Assembly: GCA_002794735.1 (NCBI GenBank)
Contig: NBAZ01000007.1
Location: forward strand, 124,001-188,000
Length of the DNA stretch: 64,000 bases
Origin: Pyrrhoderma lamaoense
Taxonomy: Eukaryota > Basidiomycota > Agaricomycetes > Hymenochaetales > Hymenochaetaceae
Reading direction: 5' to 3'
Shown here: positions 34,752 to 46,027 of the stretch, piece after piece
Layout: each line of letters starts with the position of its first letter
Numbering within the stretch: the stretch's first letter is position 1
The notes under the pieces: generated by a model
What the model was told of the DNA's origin: nothing
Seen by the model: only the letters and a program-made list of their open reading frames with translations
Database searches by the model: none
Translations under genes and position numbers: made by a program

Positions 34752-35360
34752 TCTATTTGACTGCATTCTCCAATATTCTTTCAGAGCCTTTTTAGACATG
34801 TATTCAGTATAATTCCTCGCTTAATACCAGACCGAGAAGAGAAGTTGCTATCAAGCTATCAAGATGCTTGTGTCCTTGAAGCACCCTCCAGTACCTTTCC
34901 CTGCTGTTTATGAAACATTCCAGTCCTACGTATACAATGCGTCGTTAGGATATAATCTGGCGCAGGCATCAACGAACCGATGGTTAGTGTGCGCATCAAT
35001 CATTCAATAGTCTGGTTCGTTGGTTACCTCACCATCAAATCAACAAAGCAGCGAGAGCTGTGTTTACATGTATATGATACGGAAATCGCTCATCGTTTAA
35101 TACATGTGATGATCTCGTGGCTTGATTGGTCAGTATAAAGCAAGTTGATTCGACCAGGATCACTCTTACTATGGCTGATCCAGGAACCATAATGTCCACG
35201 GTCATTCTTCGATCCTGATCCTTTAAGTGGCTCAGTTTGATATAGTCTGATATGAGTCTCTAGGTTTACAGATGCCAACAGTTGGCATACCTACAGACTG
35301 TTTTATATGTACATTACTCTCAGAGTTCCTACATCCCTTCTCCTGCCTCAGAATGAGAAC
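34752..35360. other. Intergenic, no gene called
   Basis: A short ATG frame at 34864 (MLVSLKHPPVPFPAVYETFQ) stops after about 43 codons and may be chance. The rest is AT-rich upstream sequence of the Kre9-like gene. Confidence 0.4.
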
Positions 35361-36319
35361 ATGCTACATTTCAATCTCTGGTATCGCTACTTTCTTCTTT
35401 TTCTTCCCGTTCGAGCACTTCTGGTTAGTTTTACTGGGGTTTGCCTACAGACTATTGTATTCATAAGAACAACTCATTAGGTGCTGAGCCCAAGTGATTC
35501 TCAAGGCTGGACGATTGGAGGACTGAACCAATTGCAGTGGTCACGAGTCAACACTGACCCAGAGTCTTTCGCGGTTACGTTGACTAACACTGTATGATTA
35601 TGCACAATTTCTTTGAATTGTCCAAAGCCTGAAAGTCTAAACTCATTTGATAAAAGGACACTAGTATCTTGCCAGTGAACCAGAAAGTGACTCTTCTCAA
35701 CAACGTCAATACGTCAACTTTATCTCAACTAGTCTCCCTTCCGAGCAATTCAAAACCAGGTACATCTTACAGAGCTAACCTAGTATCAGTCACAAATGGA
35801 GAAATTCTTGCGCAGTCTAGTGAATTTACCATAGACTTAAGTATGTCGTTTTCATGCTACCTACTACTGTCATAGTTCAGACTATAGAATTCGAATATCC
35901 CTTTCATGCCTTCAGCTCAACCTACCACTTCTTCGCATCTCTCTTTTGCATCCTCGAGACGAGTAAGAGTGCTATACAAGCTTCTACATCGACCAAGACC
36001 ACAGCTACTACAGAGATAACTATCACATCTTCTGCTTCGAGCTCACCATCTGTTTTGTCCCCAGACAGAAACACTGATTTTTCTTTGACCTCGTAAGATC
36101 ATATCGACATAATGTCTATTAATCAAGTTTGACCAGAACACTTCTAGCACTTTTAATGGCGTGTTAAGCTCTGCTTCTTCAGAAGCCACGCAGATCGCGG
36201 CAACAACAACGACAGCACGACAGCAAGATCCTAGTATGTAACTTTGGATTGACCTATAGTTACATGGTATACTTCTAACAGCACGTACAGTGACTTCTTT
36301 CTCATTGAATATGGCATAG
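35361..36319 (+). CDS. Kre9/Knh1-like Ser/Thr-rich cell-wall glycoprotein
   Basis: The ATG at 35361 gives a hydrophobic leader (MLHFNLWYRYFLLFLPVRAL) spliced in phase 0 to the domain start (LSPSDSQGWTIGGLNQLQWS). It continues through FAVTLTNT, TSILPVNQKVTLLNNV and GTSYRANLVSVTNGEILAQS. This Ig-like fold is the Kre9/Knh1 N-terminal domain, found in many basidiomycete extracellular matrix proteins linked to beta-1,6-glucan or wall organisation. A Ser/Thr-rich, presumably O-mannosylated region follows (STSTKTTATTEITITSSASS) over three more exons, ending TVTSFSLNMA without a strong GPI-type hydrophobic tail. The frame between FASS and ETSKSAIQ shifts near 35950-35958, again as if one base were missing. 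Confidence 0.72.
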
Positions 36320-36611
36320 AGCTTACAGGATTTGAATTGGATTTGAGCATACCTAATGCTACTACCTTCAGATGGAGGCGTGAAATTAATCGGCTGGGAT
36401 AAAATCTTGCTTATATTGACATCCTAGGTGTATTCACATGATCCTGTATTTTTTGATAGCTTTCTCTGCCTTGTATATTTAGAAGTTTTATAAGGTTGTA
36501 TTTATTTTATGACGTAATAAACCCGTGAGAATGTATCAAGATGAGTCATTACACTCTAAATTTAGTTTCGGAGAACTTAACAGTAACCCATTGAGACTAA
36601 AACCGACGGAC

Positions 36612-38529
36612 ATGGCCGCCATAAAAATGGGACACTCCCTTGCACAATCGTAATAAAACTTGGTGAGATAAGAATTGATTTCGTGAATTGTGCTTCAGCT
36701 TAGCTAGTATCTGGCTTCTAAGGTACTTCATCGATTGTCCATGAAACAACCCACCAGCCTTTACTATCCCGTTTATCCGCGATCGTTGAGACTGTTCTTA
36801 GATTGAAGGCAGATGGTCATAAGGTCGTACTAGTCAGTTCAGGAGCCATAGGCGTAGGTCTTAAAACTATGAACATGGGTAGCAGGCCGAAGAATCTCTC
36901 AGGTGTTCAGGTATTTTGCTTCATAGCTCATGTACTACGTTCATTCTTAAAAATCTCTAATAATTCTAGGCACTTGCTGCAATCGGTCAAGGTAGACTCA
37001 TTGCGCTTTGGGACAATCTCTTTGGTCAGCTAGGCCAACCCATAGCCCAAATTTTGCTCACTCGAGGGGATATTTCCGATGTTCGTAGCGTCGCTTTGCG
37101 CAGCAGCATTCAACTTCTTAATTTGTTAAATGACTAGAGGACGCGGTACTTGAATGCCGTAAATACGCTTACCGAATTACTGTCTATGGGCATCGTGCCT
37201 ATAGTAAACGAGAACGATACAATCTCAGTTAGCGTATGTCCTCTTAAAAAGACTATCTTAATTGTTCTGAGGTTCAAACGTCGATCTTTCTACAGGAAAT
37301 CAAATTCGGAGATAATGACACGCTATCAGCGATTACCTCTTCAATGCTTCATGCCGATTACCTATTCTTATTAACGGACGTTGATTGTTTATACACCACG
37401 AATCCACGAAAAGATCCATTGGCAAAGCCAATTGAAACCGTTAGTTCAATAACCGCCATTCGCTCTGAGGGTGATACATCTGTTTTCATTCTTCAAGTTT
37501 AATTAATAACATAATTCTCTAGTGAGCACAAAAACTCTAGGTTCTAAGCTGGGAACGGGTGGAATGGAAACAAAATTGATTGCTGCAGAAATTGCTACTG
37601 CAGCTGGAGTGGCTACGATCATCTCAAATAGTGCACATCCTGAGAGGATATTTGAAATAATTCAATATAATGCTAGTCTCCGTTCTTCATGCTCTTCAGC
37701 CCCTTCCACTCCTCGTGAACCTCTCTCCGGCAGAATGAGCCCTGCTCCAGAAACTGCAGGCGCTGCTGAATCAATATCACCATCAATATCAACATCTGAA
37801 ACTCTACGCCCTCCTCATACTATATTCATCCCTTCACAAGTACCTTTACGTGATTTGAAAACCTGGACTTCACATACTTTAGCAGCCTCAGGGAATGTTA
37901 TAATAGATGCAGGGGCTCATCTAGTCCTTTCACGTCGAGATTCCGGAGGAAGATTACTTCCAGCAGGAGTAATAGGCGTTAAGGGTACATTCGCTTCTGG
38001 ACAAGCTGTTCGTATAAGTATTCGGAAAAGACGTCCTGGGGCTCCTCCAGTAGACGAGCCGGATCTGACAACGGCTTTGGCCAAGGCAACTTTAGCATCT
38101 TATGCTGAAGGTTCTCCTATGTTCACACAGCCAGTAACTCCGACAATTTTGCCCGCAGCTTCTGCTACTTCATCAATCATATCTTTAGACGGTCTTGCCG
38201 TGCGAGCTCTACTGATAGCTCACAATCCGACGTTACTCTCCATGCTCATATGCAATCTCCTCTGTCAGATGAAGAGCACCATGAAAAGGAGGATGATGTA
38301 GATGATGGATGGGAGCTGATCGAAGTAGGAAGAGGATTAGCAAACTACAACTCCGCACAAATCAATCGTGTGAAAGGTATGAAAAGGTGTGTATCTATCG
38401 ATCTTAAACTTAAAATTTCGAGCTCAATCTATGCTTCTCAGTTCAAACATCTCACATGTCTTGGGTTATGCGGATTCAGAATATGTAGTTGAAAATATCA
38501 CCATTCGTGTACCCCCATCACAGAATTAA
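36612..38529 (+). CDS. PRO1: Glutamate 5-kinase with PUA domain (proline biosynthesis)
   Basis: This catalyses the first step of proline synthesis, ATP-dependent phosphorylation of glutamate. Motifs in order: [95 protein letters not shown] and [24 protein letters not shown] domain follows ([28 protein letters not shown]), then an acidic linker, and the fungal C-terminus [20 protein letters not shown] after the last intron (donor at AAAAG-GTGTGT). I start at the ATG at 36612 (MAAIKMG). A missing base at GGG 36629-36631 breaks the link to the ATP-binding strand, and another near 38212-38221 breaks the linker. Confidence 0.92.
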
Positions 38530-38635
38530 CTCTTAAAATTCGTGGATTATAATATGTAATATATGTAGCACAGCACCAAATATGAACGATACCACAAAAG
38601 CATCTTTATCTCACGTGTAATGCATACATATATCT

Positions 38636-39679
38636 TCAATCTGTTGGAGCTGGAGCCGCCTCTGGTTCTTTCTTCCTTAATATCTCCTCTATCTTTAAAC
38701 CGGCTTCTTTGCGCTCTTCAATAGTCGGTTGCTGCCTGGTAGAAGTATATCCCAGTTCTAGTACGGAGTGTATATCAAGACTACATGATTTTTCATAGTT
38801 GTTCACGGCTTACCAAGACTAGGATATTGTAACGGAACTTTCTCGCTCCGCACAGGGAGTGTTGAAAGGTCCAGTGGGAAGGAAGGTCCAATCCATGCGT
38901 TGCGTACTTCATGATCACTAAATTGAAAAATAATGTTACTGGCTGTTTCTCCTAGATATGGGGAATCAGACTAACGCTCTCTGTTAAGTCAAAGACAAAA
39001 AATTGGTATTAGCTTTCTCTCGTAGTGATATATGCATACGATTTCCTACTTCTTCCTTTGTTAAGGGGTGGACTAGGATGCTATTAACTGTTATTCTCGA
39101 TTATCTGCAGTAGTTAAAATCTCTTATTACCTACCTTAGATTCCCTCTATTCATACAAAGATACGAGAAGACTGAATTGAAAGACTCAGCGGGACACCAG
39201 ATCTCATAAGAACCTGCAATATGCAATATGTCTCTGTATTTTCACCTCTACATCATTTAGATACTCACCTGCTGGGTGAGGGCCAATCGGACCCGTATTC
39301 ACACGGTGTAGAGGTACCGCAACGAATGCGCCATCTCTCCGTAATTTCAATATCGAGTCACGAAGTGCTAGAGCTGCCTTATGCTGCTCTTCGTTTCTCT
39401 GCAAGAAATAAATGTCTTTGAATGGAATTTTTCAAATGATTAATTAGTTAAAGGAGTTTTTGTGATGGAAAAAATTAGGTTTAGATATGTGATAACTTTT
39501 TTCCGAGAACTGCTTACGGAAGTGCCATTCTCTATCACAGCATTAGTGACATACAGTATAAACATATTTTATCAATGCCCAGAGATATTTGATAGTTCAA
39601 CGCACTTAATTTCGTCCTTAATCACCTGTTCTACATCAGAAGGGGGTTGTTGACTGCTTGGTAAATCTAGTAATTGCAT
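38636..39679 (-). CDS. DOPA 4,5-dioxygenase-like protein
   Basis: This is a small non-haem iron extradiol dioxygenase of the fungal DODA family, known from betalain/muscaflavin synthesis in Amanita but widespread in basidiomycetes. The ATG at 39679 opens MQLLDLPSSQQPPSDVEQVI. A 74-nt intron joins DEIK to EWHFHIYFLQRNEEQHK, carrying the His-x-His metal-binding pair. Further family marks are RVNTGPIGPHPAG joined to SYEIWCPAESF, then ILVHPLTKEE. The C-terminus includes NAWIGPSFPLDLSTLP and ends EAAPAPTD. The exon junction between 39055 and 38935 is not fully resolved. Its 3' end is only 106 bp from the 3' end of PRO1, with convergent transcription. The natural substrate is unknown. Confidence 0.85.
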
Positions 39680-40389
39680 AATGGGATGATGCAGTTGGTG
39701 AGTGCGAAAGAAGGGTACTTAATTACCGAAGACAATAGGGACATAGTAGGATGATAACAAATGGGAACACATGATGTCACAGGCACTAAAGTAACGCTAT
39801 ATGTCGTTCAATATTGTAACGGATCAAAAAACGTCAAAGCTAATTAAATTATAAAGATGAGCACCGATGGCCGTTGACAATCTATTTGTAATTTCATTTT
39901 TCATACAAGAAAAGTAAACACCGCAAACTTTCTCTTACGTATGTTTTATCTACCATATTTTACTCTTTAAGCTTAAGCGACATAAAGTTGTTGTTTTAAA
40001 CATTTTAGTGTTGTATATGCAGTTTTGTAGATTTCAGCAACTTTACTATCGAAGTCTAACATCATGTGATAAACCATTTATAGCAACCTCATTGCTTACA
40101 GTTGAGGCCAGCCAGCCAAATGCTCAAAAACATGTTTTTAGAGCAGAAATGCTTGAAAATATGTAACGAATAGAAAAATTTCTAGCCAAAAAAGTTGATT
40201 TCTTAAGAAAATTTTACATATAATGACGTGTAGAATTATGGTTACAAAAATATTTGAGGAGAGCCAAAAATTGTTGATTAACTTTATCGTGCACCTACCT
40301 TGCATTCCTTTCCTTGGGCACAAACCACAAGTTTGTTTCTTAGAAAAACTCAAAATTCCACATCCCCATACTTTGTGGGCTATTAAAGC
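39680..40389. other. Intergenic, no gene seen
   Basis: This is very AT-rich sequence between the DODA-like promoter and the 3' end of the Zn2Cys6 gene. Open frames at 40138-40353 and 40223-40534 are antisense to, or run into, the regulator's last exon and have no coding signature. Confidence 0.45.
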
Positions 40390-43300
40390 TCATAGAAGCA
40401 TTCGGTGCCATGTAACCCGACTGCCCATTGTAAACCCATCTGATACTGGCAAACTCTCCTCAGGCAGTTCTCCACTAGGCGGTCCAAAGAGCGCCTCCCA
40501 GGTGAAGGGTACTGAGCCAATCATAGCATCTTGACGAGATGGATTTCTATCAATGTCTGGCAATGCGCTGGGCTCCTCGGTAATTATGGGTACGGGGAAG
40601 GGGAAGCTCTGTAAGAAACTAGCCCCAGTATTTATGTGATCGGGTGACTCGGATACAGATGATGAGAGACCAGACGGTTCAGGATAACTTGCTTGTGACA
40701 TTAAAGGACGAGAATTCTGTTTAGGGCCGACCAGCCTTGATAATCCTCGGATAATTGCCAGCTCGTCTACATCCCCTTCCTTCGTTCCATCAATTGGACC
40801 ATTTGTAGACTCAAGAGGAGGTACTATATCGATTTGATTAGCTCTCAGGGCCTTTTCCCGGAGCCGAAGAAGTACGGGCTACAAGATACATGATAAACAC
40901 GATAGTATTTCTTGTTCAACAAGGGAATCATACCAAACCATGCTTTGCAACAGGGTGATCCATTCCCTCGAAAATACTCAAGGCTAGGTTGAGACTTTGT
41001 AATGCAATCGTTGCATAGTTAGTTTTTGCGCATCTTATCGCAACGGCTCCTACAACGAACTTTATTGTATTGAATATGGATGGTCCTTGATGAACAAAAC
41101 ATATGTTCTTACCGCACACTCCAAAGCATGATCAATGATGGGCCAGAAATGTGTTATCCATTTGGACAGATCCTCGTGCATTTTGGATAGTTTAGTGATT
41201 ATCTGTATAGCACAGGTTAAAACTACGGAGAAAGATGTCCCTAATGGCGGTTTGAGGGGACTGTTTGGATTGTCTCTCAAGGCGGACGCAAAGTAATTTC
41301 GATGTATGTACAAAAGCACTAAAACGTATATCAGAAAAGATATATGGCGAAAGAAACGTCTCAACATACACATGCTTTTATAGAGTATTATAATATATTG
41401 TCGTGAGTTTATGACGAATCCAGTATCCTCGTTACCCGTTAACTCATCTCTCAATTTGATTATTTTTTCATCGAATTCACGGATCTTTTTATCGAATGCG
41501 AGTACTTCAAAGTATCGTAGTGGTGCAGTATCAGCACAAAGCCTGTCAGTGACAGGAGCAAGGCATTCCTTTATATATTTGAATTTCCAGCTTTCGTCTT
41601 AGGTTGACAAAGAATTTAATATGGTAGCTGGAGAATATGGGAAAAGGCCTTACAGCTCGGCACGGTAACCCCGTCATCTGTTACTATGGTACCCGTATCA
41701 AGTGGAAACTCGACGTCGATTGACTTCAAGACGAAGCCCGGATGACGACCTCCTGCCAGGCTCTGAAAAGGAAGTTAATTTCTGATCATAGGGAACTATG
41801 AGGCTGGTAGCTAAGTACCTGCCAGCATACTACTGAATAGTAATCCCAGAAAACTCTTCGTCTCCGTTGAATCACTTTAGGATCCAGTTTCCATCTTCCC
41901 GGATCTCTATCTGCGAAGACTTCAATAATTTAGTTCTGTTGAAAAAGGAAAACGTACGAAGTCCGATCTGTACGACAGGAATATATGAGCCCTTGCCTCA
42001 AACATGAGTCGAACATACTCACGCTCCCAGCTATGTTTGATCCTATCCCGACCATCTTCCAACCCTCTTCGAGAGTATTTTTACGAAGTGAGAGTATGTC
42101 ATACATAGACAATAGTGCTAAAGTTTGAACAGTAGATAAAGTAGACCTCTCAAATATAGGTTGCACACCAAGAGCAGCACGAGAAAGGTAGTAAAAGAGC
42201 TGGCTTTCCTCATAATTTGGTTGTTGAGACTGATCAATTGCTGCACCACAAGCAAGCACTGAGAGCAGCAAAGCTAAGTCGTGGACATCACTCATTGTCT
42301 GTGTCTCTGGGGATGAAGAGTTCCCCGGAGCATGCAACCCTAGGGCATGTTTATAGACTTCCGGAAGTAACTCGTCCATGAGTTGTTCACGGTCGATAGG
42401 TTCATGATACCAAGATGCATACTTCAGGTATGATTCGCATAGGAAACTTGCTCTCTCTATACCCGGTAGTTGGGCCTCAATCATAAGACATATATCCTTC
42501 TTGGGTACCGTTATAGGCGAGAACGGCCACATACGAGCGAACTCAAACAACGAGGATGATATCTCTGATGGCTTTACATCTTTCTCCTTATAAATGGCTT
42601 CTTCCCCCTTGATGTTATGTGATTAAAACTAAAAATGACATAAGAGTTAAAGATGAACACACGAGTAAAATTCCCTATTAACGAGTTTGAGCTCTCTGTT
42701 TATTAATAAATCAGTAAGACAAACCTCAGAGCCTGCAGAAGGGCCGAGGAACCGAGTTTCTCCATCGCAAATTTTTAAAGCGCCAAATGAATCAAGAGGA
42801 TCATGCTTGTGTCGAGGGATCTGGTCCTCTGATTCCACAGTGTGTCCTACAACAAACCGGATGGCTCTAAGATCATTACAGAGTAGCGGATGAGGACCAA
42901 GATCTTTCCCTAGATTGCCATGTGCCGTTTCCAGAGCATTTTCAAGTTCACGTATCCGTTCACTCATATCAACCAGCTTTAAATGCAGTTCCTCGGTATC
43001 TGCGAGAACAAACCTAGAAACAATGTTTAGTTGAAATTATATGATCCTCATTAACTTTGAATTTTACCTTGATCCTTTCCCCGCCGTTAATTCTCCTACA
43101 GATGGTTTGTCAGACACAACTGAGTGCATACTGATGATACACTACCATTTGGACATATAGTTGGACATCCTCTGCGTACGCAAGTTGTACATGGAATCTA
43201 TACGGTGCCTTTAAGTCGGAAGCGCACGACACAGACGGGAAGGCATACTTTCTTGTCACACCTCAACTTCAGCCTGTAGCGTTATCAGTCAATGTGAACA

Positions 43301-43449
43301 TAATCATAAAATTGCAGGTGATACAAAATTACACACCTTCGGCATTCGGCGCAGGAAATCACACCGCGAGCACGCTTAATCTCCTTCTCTTTCTGACGGA
43401 GAGCACGCATGGTGAAATCCGTGTTAGAATTAGAGACTTTAGGAGGCAT
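40390..43449 (-). CDS. Zn2Cys6 fungal-specific transcription factor
   Basis: Start at the ATG at 43449. The binuclear zinc cluster spans two introns: CAEC at residues 33-36, RRLKLRCDKK, IPCTTC and VRRGCPTIC, giving C-X2-C-X6-C-X5-C-X2-C-X8-C with Cys33, 36, 43, 49, 52 and 61. A heptad region follows (ERIRELENALETAHGN), likely for dimerisation. The middle homology (fungal_trans) domain includes SFLCESYLKYASWYHEPIDR, DLALLLSVLACGAAID and AALGVQPIFERSTLSTVQTL, then PGRWKLDP-K and RRRVFWDYYSVVCWQSLAGG. The C-terminal region is Pro/Ser-rich and acidic, as in activation domains. It is divergent from the PL14 lyase gene 647 bp away. The target pathway cannot be read from the sequence. Confidence 0.87.
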
Positions 43450-44096
43450 GATGCGAGCTATGAAGTTGACAATAGATCAACTTGAATTGGGTATATCTGT
43501 TGTCCTCCTTTCGTATAATCCTTCTTCTTCAATAACTTAAGATTCAGATTTAATACGATTCAATTGCGAATTGCAGTTTTACTATCAGAATATGCTCAAA
43601 ATTGAGCTACTTACTAGTTTCTAGTGGGTGTCGTTGAGTGCTGAGTGTACCATACTAAGATACTTGTAAACACGGCAGGTGGTCTTAGGTGCTCGTGACA
43701 TCTGGTTTTAACAGCCAACTTCAACAAACTTGAAGCTTTGCTTAGGCACAACCACCAGTTAGCGTTTTTTATGCTCACCAATGACAAGTGCTTATTATGT
43801 TTTTCTCACATGGTCCTAAGTGTAGCATCTATCCCGATTCCAAAGCACCAGATAACGCCTACATCTATCGAGGACTCCATCGTGTACTATCAGCTCTATT
43901 TGTCAAAATGGCTGGCTATACTTTAATCAAATGGCGAAATCTTGCAAGAATTCTGGAGTGTCAGCCTCAAATATTTCTTACTTGTAGAGGAGACCCACAT
44001 GGATTCTTGCAAGCTTAACAAATCTTTACAAGATGTATGGCAGTCAGCCCCTCTCCTTTCTTCTCTTAGCAGACAGCGCCCATCTCAATTTCGAGG
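43450..44096. promoter_or_regulatory. Divergent upstream region, Zn2Cys6 regulator / PL14 lyase
   Basis: These 647 nt lie between two divergent starts. I found no convincing CGG-inverted-repeat site. Open frames inside it on the plus strand read into the lyase gene in other frames and are not genes. Confidence 0.4.
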
Positions 44097-46027
44097 ATGG
44101 CGAAAGTTTATGCTCTCATTGCAATTGGAACAACTGCTTCTCTTGTGTCTGCATCCCCGCTCAGGCCAGGACAATATGGGGTTCATCCTCGTCAGCTCCC
44201 ACCAGCGGTCGAAATCATCTGGGCTACATCATCTACCTCTTCCGTGTCGGAGGATGAGATGACTATATCTGAGTCTGTGACCTCCAATGGTATCTCAAGT
44301 AGCCTGGATATCATGCCTTTTGAGGACCCTGATACCTTACAAAATCCTTTCTTAATTATGCCTCCGCATATCACGTCTTTAGAGTCAGAACCTAGCTCCT
44401 CCGTGACAGTATCTATTGTGACTGAAGTTCAGACTATCTCAGATACGTTGGTAGCAACCTCTACGGTTTACGAACAGCCAGAAGTTGTAACAGTTACAGA
44501 AGCACCAACAACAGTTACAAGCGACTTTACTGTGACAGAAACATTCATAGCAACTCCAGGTAGCTTTTGGAAAGCTCCAAAGCAGTTCTCAGATCTTAGT
44601 GCATTTCGAATCGCTCACTTCGCATGCGGACAGGATAATTTGCAAATAACAGATGATATTGTCTTGAATGACCCGTCCTTGGATATAGGGCTAGGCCCGG
44701 CTATCAATGGTATCGATCTAGAATCTTCATTTACTCAAGAATCGAAAGGAACTCTCGATGTTAAGCTGAACTCCACCGCTTTGCAGCTCTACTATCCTGC
44801 CAACTCTGTCAATCCAGGTAACTTCCCCAAGGAGGTGCTGACTTCTATGCAACCCCAATTCCATTAGAAGATGCAAATAACGTGACGCTTGAGTATAGTG
44901 TCTTCTTTCCCTTAGGATTTGACTGGGTGCATGGGGGAAAGCTACCAGGACTATATGGTGGACATATGACTTGCTCTGGTGGAGATGCAGCAACATCGTG
45001 CTTCAGCACTCGGCTTATGTGGCGAGCTGGTGGTGCTGGAGAGCTTTATCTGGTATGTTTCAACTTTTTTTGTTGATAAGGATGTATTGTAGACTTTATT
45101 TAGTATGCCCCCAAGGATAAACAGACGGTTTCTCTCTGCCATGCCCGTCCCGAATCTGTTTGTGATGCTGCCTATGGTCTTTCAGTATCAAGAGGTTCTT
45201 TCTATTTTGCTCCGGGGTTTGGACCCATGTTCGGCAAACGGTCCGACTCAACACGCCGGGTGCTCAAGACGGTGGTTTTTATCTCGAGATTGATGGACGT
45301 CCAGTGATTGATCGTGATGATGTCTTCTATCGTGATATCCCTGTCCCAGAGACTACTTCTAGCTCTGTGCAACCTAGTTCGACATCTGGTTCAGAATCAA
45401 ATAATGGTGGCCTTCTTGGTCCATTACTTGACAACAACCCATTATTGAGTGTTTATCCTTTAGCAGGTGGCGTACTTGGTCCCCTGGGTTTTCATCAGGG
45501 CTCTTTACCTCCCCTCGGAAAGCTCAATGGCTCGTATCCTTACACGAATCCTTACTTAACTCAACCCAATTCATTCCTTCAAAGTGACACACCAATTTCA
45601 CCATCTGGTGCTCTTCTAGTAGGGGAGACTCCTTGTTTAGGATTTTCAATCGATATCGATCTCACTGTGACATCCACTGCTATTAGTTATAATCCAACCG
45701 ACACTGTTCCTTATCCCATATACACTCTAATTGCCCCTCAGCCCGCTGTGACAGTCACAAACTATTTGTGGAATAATGCTTTTGATAGAGAAGGAAAAGA
45801 GTTAGATACTTCTGGGACCTCGAGGGATGGAAAGACTGACGATATCAAGGCTAAGCCAATTGGATTTTCTGGTCTCTTCTTCAGGTAAAATGTCCCGCAC
45901 TCTACAGATTGAAAATCCACTCATCTTCGTCCATAGCACCTTTTTTGGTGGCAGCTCTGAAGAGTATGCAACGCCGACTGATCAGTATACCTGGTTCAAA
46001 GACTTTGCTATAATAATCAACAATTAG
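44097..46027 (+). CDS. Secreted polysaccharide lyase, family 14 type
   Basis: The signal peptide is MAKVYALIAIGTTASLVSAS. A long Ser/Thr/Val-rich N-terminal region follows (EVQTISDTLVATSTVYEQ). The lyase domain has LEYSVFFPLGFDWVHGGKLP, GLYGGHMTCSGGDAATSCFS, TRLMWRAGGAGELYL, then YAPKDKQTVSLCHARPES, RGSFYFAPG and GGFYLEIDGRPVIDRDDVFY. The end is STFFGGSSEEYATP with a final WFKDFAIIINN. This beta-jelly-roll signature is that of PL14 (alginate/glucuronan lyase-like) proteins of Agaricomycetes, and the substrate is not certain. About 130 residues between the two domain halves form a Pro/Gly-rich insertion. Frame breaks at CCCC 44825-44828 and GGGG 45214-45217 are each cured by one added base. 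Confidence 0.82.

Noticed and set aside
43738..44262. Overlapping plus-strand frames upstream of the PL14 start
   Set aside because: They read into the signal-peptide exon in other frames and have no coding character. The signal-peptide ATG at 44097 is the better start.
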